This document shows, piece after piece, positions 44,501-53,237 of a stretch of DNA of 64,000 nucleotides. Where the stretch lies: contig NZ_CP063353.1 of the NCBI RefSeq assembly GCF_014931565.1, positions 1,116,001 through 1,180,000 on the forward strand, given 5' to 3'. Source of the stretch: Clostridium sp. 'deep sea'. GTDB lineage: Bacteria > Bacillota > UBA994 > PWPR01. A program made the position numbers and the translations under genes. The notes beneath the pieces were generated by a model. That model searched no databases and was not told where the DNA came from. It saw nothing but the letters and a program-made list of their open reading frames with translations. Position 1 is the first letter of the stretch. Each line of letters starts with the position of its first letter.

Positions 44501-45837
44501 ATGAATAAATTACGCAGAGAATTAGGTTTATTTGATGCAATAACTATTATTATAGGAATTATGATAGGTTCAGGAATATTTTTTATTCCAACTTTTGTTT
44601 TTAATAGAGCTGGAGCTCCTGGTATGGCGTTAATGGTATGGCTTGTTGCTGGTATTATTTCTCTTGTTTCTGGTCTTTGTTATGCTGAGCTAGGTGCTGC
44701 AATGCCTAAGTGTGGAGGAAGTTATGTTTATTTAAAAGAAGCCTTTGGACCCATATGGGGATTTTTAAGTACGTGGACAGGATTTTTAGTTGGTGGTCCA
44801 GGCTCTATAGCTGCTTTAGCAGTAGCCTTTGCAAGCTATGCTAATTTCTTTTTAAATATATCTGCTTTAGGTGTTAAATTATTAAGTATTTTTGCTGTAA
44901 TTTTTTTAACTGCTATAAATATAATTGGTGTTAAACAAGGTGCCTGGGTTCAAAAAGTATTTACAGTTGCCAAGGTAATTCCTATTGTAGCCATAATTGC
45001 TTTTGGTTTAATGTTTGGTACCTCGGCTGAGTTTAGTCCACTTTTACCTCAAGGCTCTTTAGGGTCAACTGCAAGTGCTTTTGGTCTGGCTTTAATTGCT
45101 GCTTTATGGGCATTTGATGGTTGGGCAAACGTTACTACCATAGCAGAAGAAATTAAAAATCCAGAGCGTAATTTACCACTATCTATGGTTATTGGGATAG
45201 GTGGTGTTACTCTTTTATATGCGTTATTTAATATTGCCTTACTAAGGGTATTGCCTGTAGCTAGTATTATAAATTCTAATACGCCAGCAGCGATGCAGCA
45301 AAAACTCTATTTGGTGGTATTGGGGGTATCGTTATTACAGGGGGAGCTTTAATATCTATTTTAGGCTCAACCAATGGCTGTGTTTTGGCTTTTCCTCGTT
45401 CGTATTATGCTATGTCACGAGATGGCTTATTTTTTAAACAACTAGCCACCATACACCCTAAATTTGGTACACCAGTAACCTCATTAATTATTTCAGCAGT
45501 TTTATCAATAGTTTTAATTTTAAGTGGAACTTTTTCGCAATTAACAACCTTAGTTATTTTTACAGGCATGGTATTTTCGACTATGGTTATTGCAGGACTA
45601 TTTATTTTAAGAAGGAAACAACCTAATTTAAAACGCCCCTATAAAGTTTGGGGATATCCTCTAGTTCCAATATTAGTACTTATGATTAATGTAGCACTGT
45701 TACTAAACACCCTAATAAACGATTTTAAATCTTCATTATTGGGTTTAGTTGTGCCAGTGTTAGGCATACCAGTGTATTTGTGGTTTCAACGTAAGAGTGA
45801 GTGTGTTACAAACGTAGAGTTTAAGATTGCAGATTAA
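44501..45837 (+). pseudogene. APC/LAT-type amino-acid permease under lysine riboswitch, frameshifted
   Basis: Twelve-helix amino-acid permease (SteT/LAT-like): LGLFDAITIIIGIMIGSGIFF at the start and CYAELGAAMPKCGGSYVYLKEAFG after it. Reading stops early at 45352 in one frame (VLGVSLLQGEL), while a second frame continues with AAKTLFGGIGGIVITGG to FPRSYYAMSRDGLFFKQLA and ends at 45837. Joined, the protein would be about 446 residues, the normal length. One base is missing near 45290-45296: GCAGCGATGCAGCA should read as PAA-DAAKT. Either a real inactivation, a programmed shift, or a sequence error. Ribosome binding site GGAGG before ATG 44501. The riboswitch makes lysine the likely substrate. 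Confidence 0.88.
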
Positions 45838-45957
45838 CGAACAAGTGTCTTTGATTTTTAGGGTTGTGGATATTTCCTTTTCAAAGTACCTCCTAAAAGT
45901 GTACAATAGCCCTCCACGACCCTTTTTTTTTAACATCAGGTTTATGGACCTTACTAT

Positions 45958-45994
45958 AGCAAAAAGTGGTCGCATTTAGCCGATCACTTTTTAA
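45958..45994. terminator. Terminator, both directions
   Basis: AAAAAGTGGTCG pairs with CGATCACTTTTT (one G-U pair). It lies between the convergent permease and pilin-like genes and has A/T runs on both sides. Confidence 0.85.
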
Positions 45995-46000
45995 TTTCTT

Positions 46001-46939
46001 TTAATATAGTCTGTCAATACGTATATCCCTTATATACACTCTACTACTTCCCCATGTTCTAAAACCAAAGTATTTTACATTACTGTTTAGGGTATTTATT
46101 ACTACAACTTTATTTTCGGTTATTTCCTTGTTATCTATATATACCTTAACCCTTTTTTCGGTATCGCTAATTTTTAAAACCTCAACTTCAACTTTATGCT
46201 CCGTGTTCCAATAACTATTTTCATCAAAACTCTCATAAACATCAAGGGGATCTATTTTTATAAAGGGAGCGTGTTCATGTCCATTTGTTCTTTTTCTAAA
46301 AATAAACATACCATTATCATAACCATAGTCAAACTGAAAAATATAGCCGTCATCTTTAGCATCATTATCTGTTACCGAATCAAAAAATATTCCATAACCA
46401 TTTTCACCACTTAAAATAACATTGCTAGTTATTTTATAGCTCTCTAAGCTATTTTCTAAAAAAAATCTATTCTGACCTACTGAATTATTAGTATAAAAAA
46501 CATTTCCATTATGATGTGTAAAATCCCAGTCATCTAACTCATGAAATATTATATTCTCAATGAGTGATTGATTAAAACTGCTATCAAAAAAATTGTAGTA
46601 AATATATTCTTCGTTAGTTACACTTAAATAAACAGCACCATGCACAGGACATATAAGTTTATTATCTGAAAATGTAAAATCATATCCATGTGGACAACTA
46701 ACTTCTTTTGTAAAATAGTCATTTATATTTTTATAATAGGTTTCAAAGCTAAGATTTGGTGTTAAAATCTTTTGCAATCTATAATTTTTTACTATTTGAT
46801 CTCGATTTAATAGACATACAATCCTTTTATTGTTACTAATAGTCTTAAATATTTTAGGTGCTACTATACTAACCACTACTGTTAAGATAGCAAGTACAGC
46901 TATTAACTCACACAAGGTAAATCCTTTATCTTTTTTCAT
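46001..46939 (-). CDS. Type IV pilin-like protein with C-terminal lectin-like region
   Basis: 312 residues. MKKDKGFTLCELIAVLAILT has the prepilin peptidase site (G6/F7) and glutamate at mature position 5, followed by a helix. The segment SCPHGYDFTFSDNKLICPVHG (residues about 78-98) holds two cysteine-histidine pairs found in clostridial pilins. The rest is beta-rich, from EYIYYNFFDSSFNQS to the end, with DGYIFQFDYGYDNGMFIFRKR and YWNTEHKVEVEVL recalling concanavalin-type or LamG folds. No other pilus gene is near. Secretion-dependent surface binding is my inference. AGGGGA before ATG 46939. Confidence 0.75.
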   Translation of the reverse strand: MKKDKGFTLCELIAVLAILTVVVSIVAPKIFKTISNNKRIVCLLNRDQIVKNYRLQKILTPNLSFETYYKNINDYFTKEVSCPHGYDFTFSDNKLICPVHGAVYLSVTNEEYIYYNFFDSSFNQSLIENIIFHELDDWDFTHHNGNVFYTNNSVGQNRFFLENSLESYKITSNVILSGENGYGIFFDSVTDNDAKDDGYIFQFDYGYDNGMFIFRKRTNGHEHAPFIKIDPLDVYESFDENSYWNTEHKVEVEVLKISDTEKRVKVYIDNKEITENKVVVINTLNSNVKYFGFRTWGSSRVYIRDIRIDRLY

Positions 46940-47293
46940 GCTACATTATCCCCTAAGTAAATAATTACAATTATGAAATTAAAAAAGTATCTACTAGAAT
47001 TATAATAATTTTATTTATAATTACAACACTTTTTAAAATATTTTTTTCTTTATTAAATATTTTATATAATCTTAATAAACATAATAAAAAATCACTTTAT
47101 ATTCTAAACACTTTGCTAATTTAAATATTTACAGTTTAAAATGTAGCTGGTTAAAAATATCGGTATTTAGATTATTTTAAACTAAAAGATTATCTAATTT
47201 ATTACTGTACCTTTGTAGAGTTGAAACTTTTTTACCAATAATTAAGGCAGACACCAAGGCCTGCCACTACAATTATTGCTATTATTTTAAGTT
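46940..47293. other. AT-rich gap with one hairpin
   Basis: 354 bp. Only the hairpin at 47246-47270 stands out (see that entry). It also serves as a plausible stop for rnhA: the flanking AATAATT/AATTATT bases extend the stem. Confidence 0.4.
47246..47270. repeat. Variable-stem hairpin followed by ACTAC
   Basis: GGCAG pairs with CTGCC around ACACCAAGGC and is followed by ACTAC. Same form as 5183-5213 and the array copies: stem of changing sequence, then (C/A)CTAC. Confidence 0.5.
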
Positions 47294-47758
47294 TTAATTA
47301 TTATTGGTTAGAACCTCATCCATGGCAATATTGGCTAATTCATCTGCTCTATTATTACCAACATTTGTAGAATGACCCTTAACTTTAATAAACTCTACTC
47401 TCTCAAATTTTTCTATTAACTCAAGTAGTTTAAACCAATATTCTTTATTTTTTACGGGCTCTTTTTTAGAATTAATCCAACCATTTTTTTTCCAATTAGT
47501 TATCCAGCCTTGCTTAAAGGCATTAACTACATAGGCACTATCAGAAAAAATACTTACGGGTATTGATTTTTTTTTAATTGCCTCTAAAGCCTTAATACAC
47601 GATGTTAGCTCCATAATATTATTAGTTGTATTTACAGCACCACCACGCAATTCTTTTACGTGCCCTTGATACTGCAATAATACTCCCCAACCACCAACAT
47701 TACTGTTAGCCTGATTATTTCTACAGCCACCATCACAATAGGCCTCTATTTTATTCAT
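47294..47758 (-). CDS. rnhA: Ribonuclease HI
   Basis: 154 residues from ATG 47758 (GAGG six bases upstream; the frame opens at 47776). Degrades the RNA strand of RNA-DNA hybrids. The catalytic residues are seen in AYCDGGCRNN (Asp), NNIMELTSCIKALE (Glu), IFSDSAYVVNAF (Asp) and GNNRADELANIAM (His/Asp region). KGHSTNVGNN is typical of the RNase HI handle region. Normal length and no partner genes. Confidence 0.96.
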   Translation of the reverse strand: MNKIEAYCDGGCRNNQANSNVGGWGVLLQYQGHVKELRGGAVNTTNNIMELTSCIKALEAIKKKSIPVSIFSDSAYVVNAFKQGWITNWKKNGWINSKKEPVKNKEYWFKLLELIEKFERVEFIKVKGHSTNVGNNRADELANIAMDEVLTNNN

Positions 47759-47850
47759 AATATGCCTCATTTTCATTAATAATTATTTCTAATTACATTA
47801 TATCTTAAAAATAATTGCTTAACTAGTTATAATAATTGACTTATTAATTA

Positions 47851-48735
47851 TTAAGAGTTAGGTGCTGATTTACCTGAGAAATCATGTTTCTCAAGTATAT
47901 CAAAGCCAAAATTCTTTAATACTTGAGTGTAATGTAAATTGTGATTTGCCATAATATCTGCATTATATTTTTTATAACCATAATATCTACATACTTGAGG
48001 AATACTACCTCGTTGCTTTAAATAACTAACAGCTTCATCAGCAAACTGTTTGCCCTCTACATTATTACAAACACGGTGTATTTCAGATAAATACTCCTGT
48101 TTAAGCTCTAAGTCCTTATCAAACTTTTGATATATCTTATTTAAGAAATCTTTATCTGATTTATATTCATACTCGTTCATATGGCATAACATATCTAGCT
48201 CTAATTTGTGTTTAATGCTGGGCTTTTGTTTAGGATAACCAAAACTTACAAGGTTAATTGGCATTACTTGATTAGGTAAATTAAATAATTCTTTTAACTC
48301 ATAAAAACACTCTAACACGGTGCCGTAAATACAACTGCCCAAGCCAACTGAGTCTGCTGCTGTACATACAGATTGCATGTGACACATAACATCTTGAAAA
48401 GCTATCCAGAAATGTCTAAAGCTTTTATGAGCAGTATAAGCCATATGCTCTAACTCAGCCCAGCGTTTAGTTCTATATAAATCAAGGCAAAAGAGCATAA
48501 GTACAGGAACTTTAGTAGCAAATTTAAAATATGGTAGTTTAGCTAGCTCTTCTTTTTTTGCTTTATCTGTAATAACAATTATACTAACTGGTTGGAGATT
48601 TCCACCAGAAGCAGCATGTTTAGCAGTAAGCAATATTTGTTTCAATACTTCATTACTTACTGGCTTGTCTGTAAATGCTCTCACACTGCCACGTTCATAC
48701 AGTAAATTTAAAGTCTCATTAGTTTCATTATACAT
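47851..48735 (-). CDS. Nitroreductase family protein
   Basis: 294 residues, FMN-dependent. RGSVRAFTDKPVSNEVLKQIL and AASGGNLQPVSIIVI are the start of a nitroreductase fold, with SVGLGSCIYGTVLE and INLVSFGYPKQKP as the cofactor-contact motifs. The last 90 residues (NKIYQKFDKDLELKQEYL onward) are a helical extension. Electrons from NAD(P)H reduce nitro or quinone substrates; real substrate unknown. It follows the M19 peptidase gene by 15 bp and may be co-transcribed. Confidence 0.9.
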   Translation of the reverse strand: MYNETNETLNLLYERGSVRAFTDKPVSNEVLKQILLTAKHAASGGNLQPVSIIVITDKAKKEELAKLPYFKFATKVPVLMLFCLDLYRTKRWAELEHMAYTAHKSFRHFWIAFQDVMCHMQSVCTAADSVGLGSCIYGTVLECFYELKELFNLPNQVMPINLVSFGYPKQKPSIKHKLELDMLCHMNEYEYKSDKDFLNKIYQKFDKDLELKQEYLSEIHRVCNNVEGKQFADEAVSYLKQRGSIPQVCRYYGYKKYNADIMANHNLHYTQVLKNFGFDILEKHDFSGKSAPNS

Positions 48736-48750
48736 TTTTACTCCTCCTTA

Positions 48751-49821
48751 TTACCATACTTCTTTAAATACTCTTAACCAGTTTTCACCTAGGATTTTTT
48801 TAATATTGGTATCACTATATCCTTTTGCTACTAAGCCTCTAGTTATATTTTTAAACTGCCTATAATCCTTAAATCCTTTTACATATTCAGTAGATGGTCC
48901 ATCTCCTTTTGCAAAGCCTATGGTATGAGTAATATGTTTTTTAAACTTTGTAGCCATCCACGTAGTTTGGGGCATTGGCCAATCTGTACCTATTGCTACG
49001 TGGTCTACCCCAACTAAATTAATAATATATTCGAGGTGATTTATAAAATCGTTTAGACTTGTATTTTGAGGGTCTTCTGCTATAAACCACGGAACAGCAA
49101 ATACACCAATAACTCCTCCCGTATCGGCTATTGCTTTTATTTCATCATCACTTTTAGCTCTGTTATGTTTATATACTTTTTCTACAGCTGTATGGCTAGC
49201 TATAACAGGTGCGTTCGAGTATTTACAGGCATCTAAAGTGGTTTGTTTATTACAATGGCCTGTGTCAACTACTATGCCTAACTCGTTTAATTTTTTAATA
49301 AATTTTTGACCAAAAACTGAAATGCCACCAGCGTGTGGCTCCATACAACCAGAGCCAACTAAGTTTTGATTATTATAGGTTAATTGAACAACTCGTAAGC
49401 CAAAGTCATAAACAGTATCTAATAAATTAAGATTTTTACCAAAGCCAATGGTGCTTTGGCAAGTAACAATTCCTGCTTTTTTATTCTCTTTTTTTGCTTT
49501 AATGATGTCATTAACAGTTTTAGCTTTTATTAACCAGTCAAAATTATCGAACTGAACTTGAACATTACACATAGAATGTAAAATGCTCTCTAAACTATCT
49601 ACTGCCAGTTGTCTGTTGCCAGCAGTAATCCCACTTTCATACCAGCAATCAAAATAAAGCTTTGTCATACTACCATTTAATGACCACTTATGTATTAAGC
49701 TAGCTGCCTCCCGTATTTGTGCTACTTCATCATGAGGGTATTTTGCATTAACAATTTTAGCTAACTCGTCGCTTAACGTTTGAGGAATTGCATAAGTACC
49801 AATTGGTCCTTGAAATAACAT
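48751..49821 (-). CDS. Membrane dipeptidase (M19, renal dipeptidase family)
   Basis: 356 residues from the first standard start. Zinc-dependent dipeptidase; ligands in VVDTGHCNKQT (His), VIASHTA (His) and VAIGTDWPMPQ (Asp). The N-terminal H-x-D zinc motif of the family is replaced by DMLFQGPIG. Coding continues upstream of ATG 49821 in the same frame for 27 codons, reading LSLEHEKRAKKVHNEAVIVD, up to an ATA at 49902 that has AGGGGG eight bases ahead; no ATG, GTG or TTG lies there. So the true start may be ATA. Peptide-using metabolism fits. Followed by the nitroreductase gene. Confidence 0.87.
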   Translation of the reverse strand: MLFQGPIGTYAIPQTLSDELAKIVNAKYPHDEVAQIREAASLIHKWSLNGSMTKLYFDCWYESGITAGNRQLAVDSLESILHSMCNVQVQFDNFDWLIKAKTVNDIIKAKKENKKAGIVTCQSTIGFGKNLNLLDTVYDFGLRVVQLTYNNQNLVGSGCMEPHAGGISVFGQKFIKKLNELGIVVDTGHCNKQTTLDACKYSNAPVIASHTAVEKVYKHNRAKSDDEIKAIADTGGVIGVFAVPWFIAEDPQNTSLNDFINHLEYIINLVGVDHVAIGTDWPMPQTTWMATKFKKHITHTIGFAKGDGPSTEYVKGFKDYRQFKNITRGLVAKGYSDTNIKKILGENWLRVFKEVW

Positions 49822-50059
49822 GTCAACTATTACAGCCTCATTATGAACTTTTTTTGCCCTTTTTTCATGCTCTAAGCTTAAATTAAATTGAAAATTCTCT
49901 ATTGGTAAAACCCCCTATTTAGTAATTTTTTACTATCTAATTAATTTTAAACTATCACATAAAAAATATATTAACAAGTAAAATGAAAGTTTTTGTTTAA
50001 ATAGTAATGCAATTAATTTTTTAAGATTACTTAAGAAGTTAATAATTGATTTTATTTAT

Positions 50060-50112
50060 ACAAAAAAGCCCACTTAAAATAGATTTTGATTATCTATTTT
50101 GAGCAAGCTTTA
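50060..50112 (-). terminator. Terminator of the M29 peptidase gene
   Basis: On the minus strand the stem AGC..AAAATAGAT pairs with ATCTATTTT..GGGCT around AATCAAA, ending in TTTTTTG. 27 bp after the stop codon. Confidence 0.8.
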
Positions 50113-50138
50113 TTATTATTAATATTTAACTGTTATCA

Positions 50139-51368
50139 CTAAAATGTCCAGTGCCCATTTTTAAAGATATCTATCTCTTTACCATCTTTGTCAACACCAA
50201 TAATGCTAAGGTCTTTTGTCCCTACCATAAAATCTACATGAGTTAAGGAATGGTTTACACCTTTTGCTTCTTTTTCTTCTGCAGTTAACTTAACACCATC
50301 TTTTATGCAAGAAGGATAAGCTCTACCTAAGGCAAAGTGACAACTAGCATTTTCATCAAAAAGGGTACTATAAAACATAACACCCATTTCTGAAATTGGA
50401 GAGTTATAGGAAACCAAGGCAATCTCACCTAAGTATTTTGCACCTTCGTCAATCGCAAAAATATTATCTAAAACCTGTTTGCCTGATTTTGCAGAGTAAT
50501 CTACTACCTTACCATCTTTAAACTCAAATCTAAAATCTTCAACTAGTTGTCCGCCACGGTTTAATGGCATTGAACTTACTAAGGTACCATTAACTTTGTA
50601 TTTGTGTGGTAAACTAAATATCTCTTCTGTAGGTATATTTGGCAAATACTCTAATCCTGCAGGGGTTTTGCTGGTTACACCTTCCCAAATATGACCTTCT
50701 GGCATACCAACTGTTAGGTCTGTACCTAAACTATTAGTATATTTAAACTCTATAAATTTCTTTTCATTTAAAAATTCTTTTCTTTTATCTATATTTTCTT
50801 TGTGTTCTTGCCAAGCGGCTACGGGGTTTTGTTGGTCTAAGCGAATTGCCTTAAGAACTTTGTTCCACAGCTCTTCTAGGGCTTTATCTTCTGGTAAATT
50901 TGGAAAAACCTTTTTAGCCCAAGATAATGAAGGATATGCTACTACAACCCACGGATTATGTCCTTGCATAAAAATTTCCATATAGTTTTTAAAAGCGATA
51001 CTGCTTGCTTTTTGAGCTTCACCCATTTTTTTAGAGTCAGAACCTTTATACAAGTCTGGATCTACATAAGCAATATTTATAAAAGTAGCTTGTTTATTAG
51101 CATAGTATTCTCGAGAATTAATTTTCCACTGAGGAATATCTTTTAATACCTCTAAGTCCATATTATCTAGTCGCATCCTAGCATTTTTTCCATCGCTATA
51201 TCTTACTTCAACCTCCCTAGCTCCATTTTCATAAGCTAATTTGGTTATTTCTCTAGCAAAATCTACACATTGTACAGGGCTGTCAATCACTACTGTATGA
51301 CCCTTATCTACTTTAACTGCAAAATCAACAATAAGCTTAGCATAATTGTGAATAACTTTTTGATTCAT
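50139..51368 (-). CDS. Aminopeptidase, M29 family (AmpS-like)
   Basis: 409 residues from ATG 51368 (AGGAG seven bases upstream; frame opens at 51383). Intracellular metallo-aminopeptidase that frees N-terminal amino acids from peptides. Family landmarks: GHTVVIDSPVQCVDFAREI near the N-terminus, NSLGTDLTVGMPEGHIWEGV in the middle, FSLPHKYKVNGT, and near the end LVSYNSPISEMGVMFYSTLFDENASCHFALGRAYPS, NHSLTHVDFMVGTKDLSI. The last two hold the metal ligands. Fits a peptide fermenter. Single gene. Confidence 0.94.
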   Translation of the reverse strand: MNQKVIHNYAKLIVDFAVKVDKGHTVVIDSPVQCVDFAREITKLAYENGAREVEVRYSDGKNARMRLDNMDLEVLKDIPQWKINSREYYANKQATFINIAYVDPDLYKGSDSKKMGEAQKASSIAFKNYMEIFMQGHNPWVVVAYPSLSWAKKVFPNLPEDKALEELWNKVLKAIRLDQQNPVAAWQEHKENIDKRKEFLNEKKFIEFKYTNSLGTDLTVGMPEGHIWEGVTSKTPAGLEYLPNIPTEEIFSLPHKYKVNGTLVSSMPLNRGGQLVEDFRFEFKDGKVVDYSAKSGKQVLDNIFAIDEGAKYLGEIALVSYNSPISEMGVMFYSTLFDENASCHFALGRAYPSCIKDGVKLTAEEKEAKGVNHSLTHVDFMVGTKDLSIIGVDKDGKEIDIFKNGHWTF

Positions 51369-51533
51369 TAAAATTCTCCTCAACCATATTTTTGTTAAAG
51401 CGTCTTATAGTTTAGTAACCTCACTAAATACAAATAATTCCGATAAAGGAATAATAATATTAGTGCTATTATATCACTATTGTATCTATAAAATAAATAC
51501 TAAGCATCTAAATTAATGTAAAGTACCTTTGTT

Positions 51534-52424
51534 CTATGCCCCTCCAAGGACTACTGAGCCAAGTGCTATAAAAGTCATAATTAAAAAATCTTGCAAGAAA
51601 TGAATAGTCCATGACCAAAACATACCTTTAGTTTCAAGAATGCTCTTACTCAAAAACCACCCTAGGAATCCTGCCATTAACACCCCTGAAACTCCGTAAG
51701 GAGCACCATAGTAATGTCCCATGGCAAAAACAAATGTTGTTAAATATAAGGCCTGTTTATTACCTAAAAAATCTTTTAGGGTTGCTAAAAATGATATTCT
51801 ATAGATAATATTTTCACTGAAAGAATTAATAACTGCAAAAATAATTACATACGGCAATAATGGAATTACATTTGCAATTTCGTTGATAGACGGTATGCCG
51901 GATAAGAGTAAAAAGATAAGGGTTATGCCACATATGTACACCGACATAGTTGTTCCTACTTTTTTCCAAGGAGTTGGTTTATCTACTACAAATTTTGCTG
52001 GTAGTGCAGTTGCATTAATATCACCTTTACATAAGAAAAATTTATGCCTATCTTTCTTAATTATAAATAAAAACAAGATAATTACAGCCGCAATTGCTAA
52101 ACGAGGTAAAATCATATAAGCATATTTATTAATAAAATTATTACTATCACTAAATAGATTAAAGAAAAAACTTTTTTCAAACAAAATAAGTGCTTTTAAT
52201 AACACTATAAACATACAGTAAGAAAAGAGTGCTTTTAGCTTACTGCATACTAAACAAGCAATTAACATAATTATAGATACAACTAAAACTACTTTATTAA
52301 ACCATAATACTTCTTTCACCTTAAACACTTCTTTTAGGATAATAACCGGTAGTTCTGAGATTACTATTGTAAAAATCCAAGTAATAGTTAAGAATATTTT
52401 ATCTCTGTTTTTAAGCTTCTCCAT
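51534..52424 (-). CDS. CPBP-family intramembrane protease-like protein
   Basis: 296 residues, eight predicted helices. Motif 1 of CPBP (Abi) proteases is normally EExxxR; here it reads SENIIYR, so the second glutamate is asparagine. Motif 2 FAMGHYYG and motif 3 TIHFLQD are present. The family covers CAAX-type proteases and bacterial self-immunity proteins. The changed glutamate could weaken metalloprotease action, but it may be a natural variant. The ATG at 52424 is chosen since GGAG lies eight bases before; the frame opens at 52445. It is 25 bp downstream of a PadR gene, probably its target. Confidence 0.85.
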   Translation of the reverse strand: MEKLKNRDKIFLTITWIFTIVISELPVIILKEVFKVKEVLWFNKVVLVVSIIMLIACLVCSKLKALFSYCMFIVLLKALILFEKSFFFNLFSDSNNFINKYAYMILPRLAIAAVIILFLFIIKKDRHKFFLCKGDINATALPAKFVVDKPTPWKKVGTTMSVYICGITLIFLLLSGIPSINEIANVIPLLPYVIIFAVINSFSENIIYRISFLATLKDFLGNKQALYLTTFVFAMGHYYGAPYGVSGVLMAGFLGWFLSKSILETKGMFWSWTIHFLQDFLIMTFIALGSVVLGGA

Positions 52425-52449
52425 AACCAAATCTCCTCTGTTCATTATT

Positions 52450-53013
52450 TTATTTTTTTATGTCTTTTAATATTCTTAAACAATGTGTACACCATTCTAT
52501 GTTTGCGTTAATCTCAAGCTTTCCTCTTAAAACAGTCATCAACTGATAACTCAATTGCTGAGATTTGTTTTGATTATTTACCATTAATTCATTTATGACA
52601 GATTCAATTTGTTCTAAGCTTTTTAACAGGTTTTCTTTTTCTTTTTTTTCTACTAAAATCCTACTCATATTCTCTTCTATAGATAAATTACTGCCAAAAA
52701 ACAGTTTTAGAGAAAGCTCATCTCTTATTTTCTCATTATCTACTTTCTTTTTTAGCCAATTTATAAATGTATTATGACCTTGTTTTGTAATTGTATATAT
52801 TTTACTATTTGGCGTAGATACATTATTGACTTCCTTTTTTGTTATTAAGCCATCTTCACATAGTTTTTTTAAAGTAGGATAAATCGAACCATAGTTTTCA
52901 CTCCAAAAGTAACCTATGCTCTGCTCAATATATTTCTTAATATCGTACCCCGTCATTGGTTTAACATTTAGTAGTCCTAATATGGCATATTGAGTTTTCC
53001 TAGCTCTAGCCAT
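52450..53013 (-). CDS. PadR family regulator
   Basis: 187 residues. The winged-helix part QYAILGLLNVKPMTGYDIKKYIE then FWSENYGSIYPTLKKLCEDGLI is a standard PadR N-terminus, and a C-terminal AphA-like helical dimerization part follows (KKEKENLLKSLEQIESVINELM). Its gene comes just after a 56-bp perfect inverted-repeat operator and precedes the CPBP gene, so it likely represses itself and that gene. Ligand unknown. ATG 53013 with a GGGTGGGTG site. Confidence 0.93.
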   Translation of the reverse strand: MARARKTQYAILGLLNVKPMTGYDIKKYIEQSIGYFWSENYGSIYPTLKKLCEDGLITKKEVNNVSTPNSKIYTITKQGHNTFINWLKKKVDNEKIRDELSLKLFFGSNLSIEENMSRILVEKKEKENLLKSLEQIESVINELMVNNQNKSQQLSYQLMTVLRGKLEINANIEWCTHCLRILKDIKK

Positions 53014-53039
53014 TTAATCACCCACCCTTTACGCTACAA

Positions 53040-53095
53040 GATTATTTATATCAAACTGATATATAAGGTATTATATCAGTTTGATATAAATAATC
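53040..53095. promoter_or_regulatory. PadR operator: 24-bp perfect inverted repeat made of two dyads
   Basis: The arms 53040-53063 and 53072-53095 are exact reverse complements, spaced by TAAGGTAT. Each arm contains a small dyad TATATCA-N3-TGATATA. Two PadR dimers could bind side by side. It is 27 bp upstream of the padR-type start codon. Confidence 0.82.
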
Positions 53096-53157
53096 AAGTA
53101 CTTACTTGATAATTATTAACCTAAGATTTATTAAATAATTAACCACAGAGCCTTAAA

Positions 53158-53198
53158 ATAAAAAAATACACCTCTTTTTTAGAGAGATATATTTTTAC
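53158..53198 (-). terminator. Terminator of the tnaA-linked regulator
   Basis: On the minus strand AAAAATATATCTCTC pairs with GAGGTGTATTTTT (G-U pairs), followed by TTT. 40 bp after the regulator stop codon. Confidence 0.75.
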
Positions 53199-53237
53199 TT
53201 AAGCTTTATAAGTAAACATTTTAACCATCTTTATACT

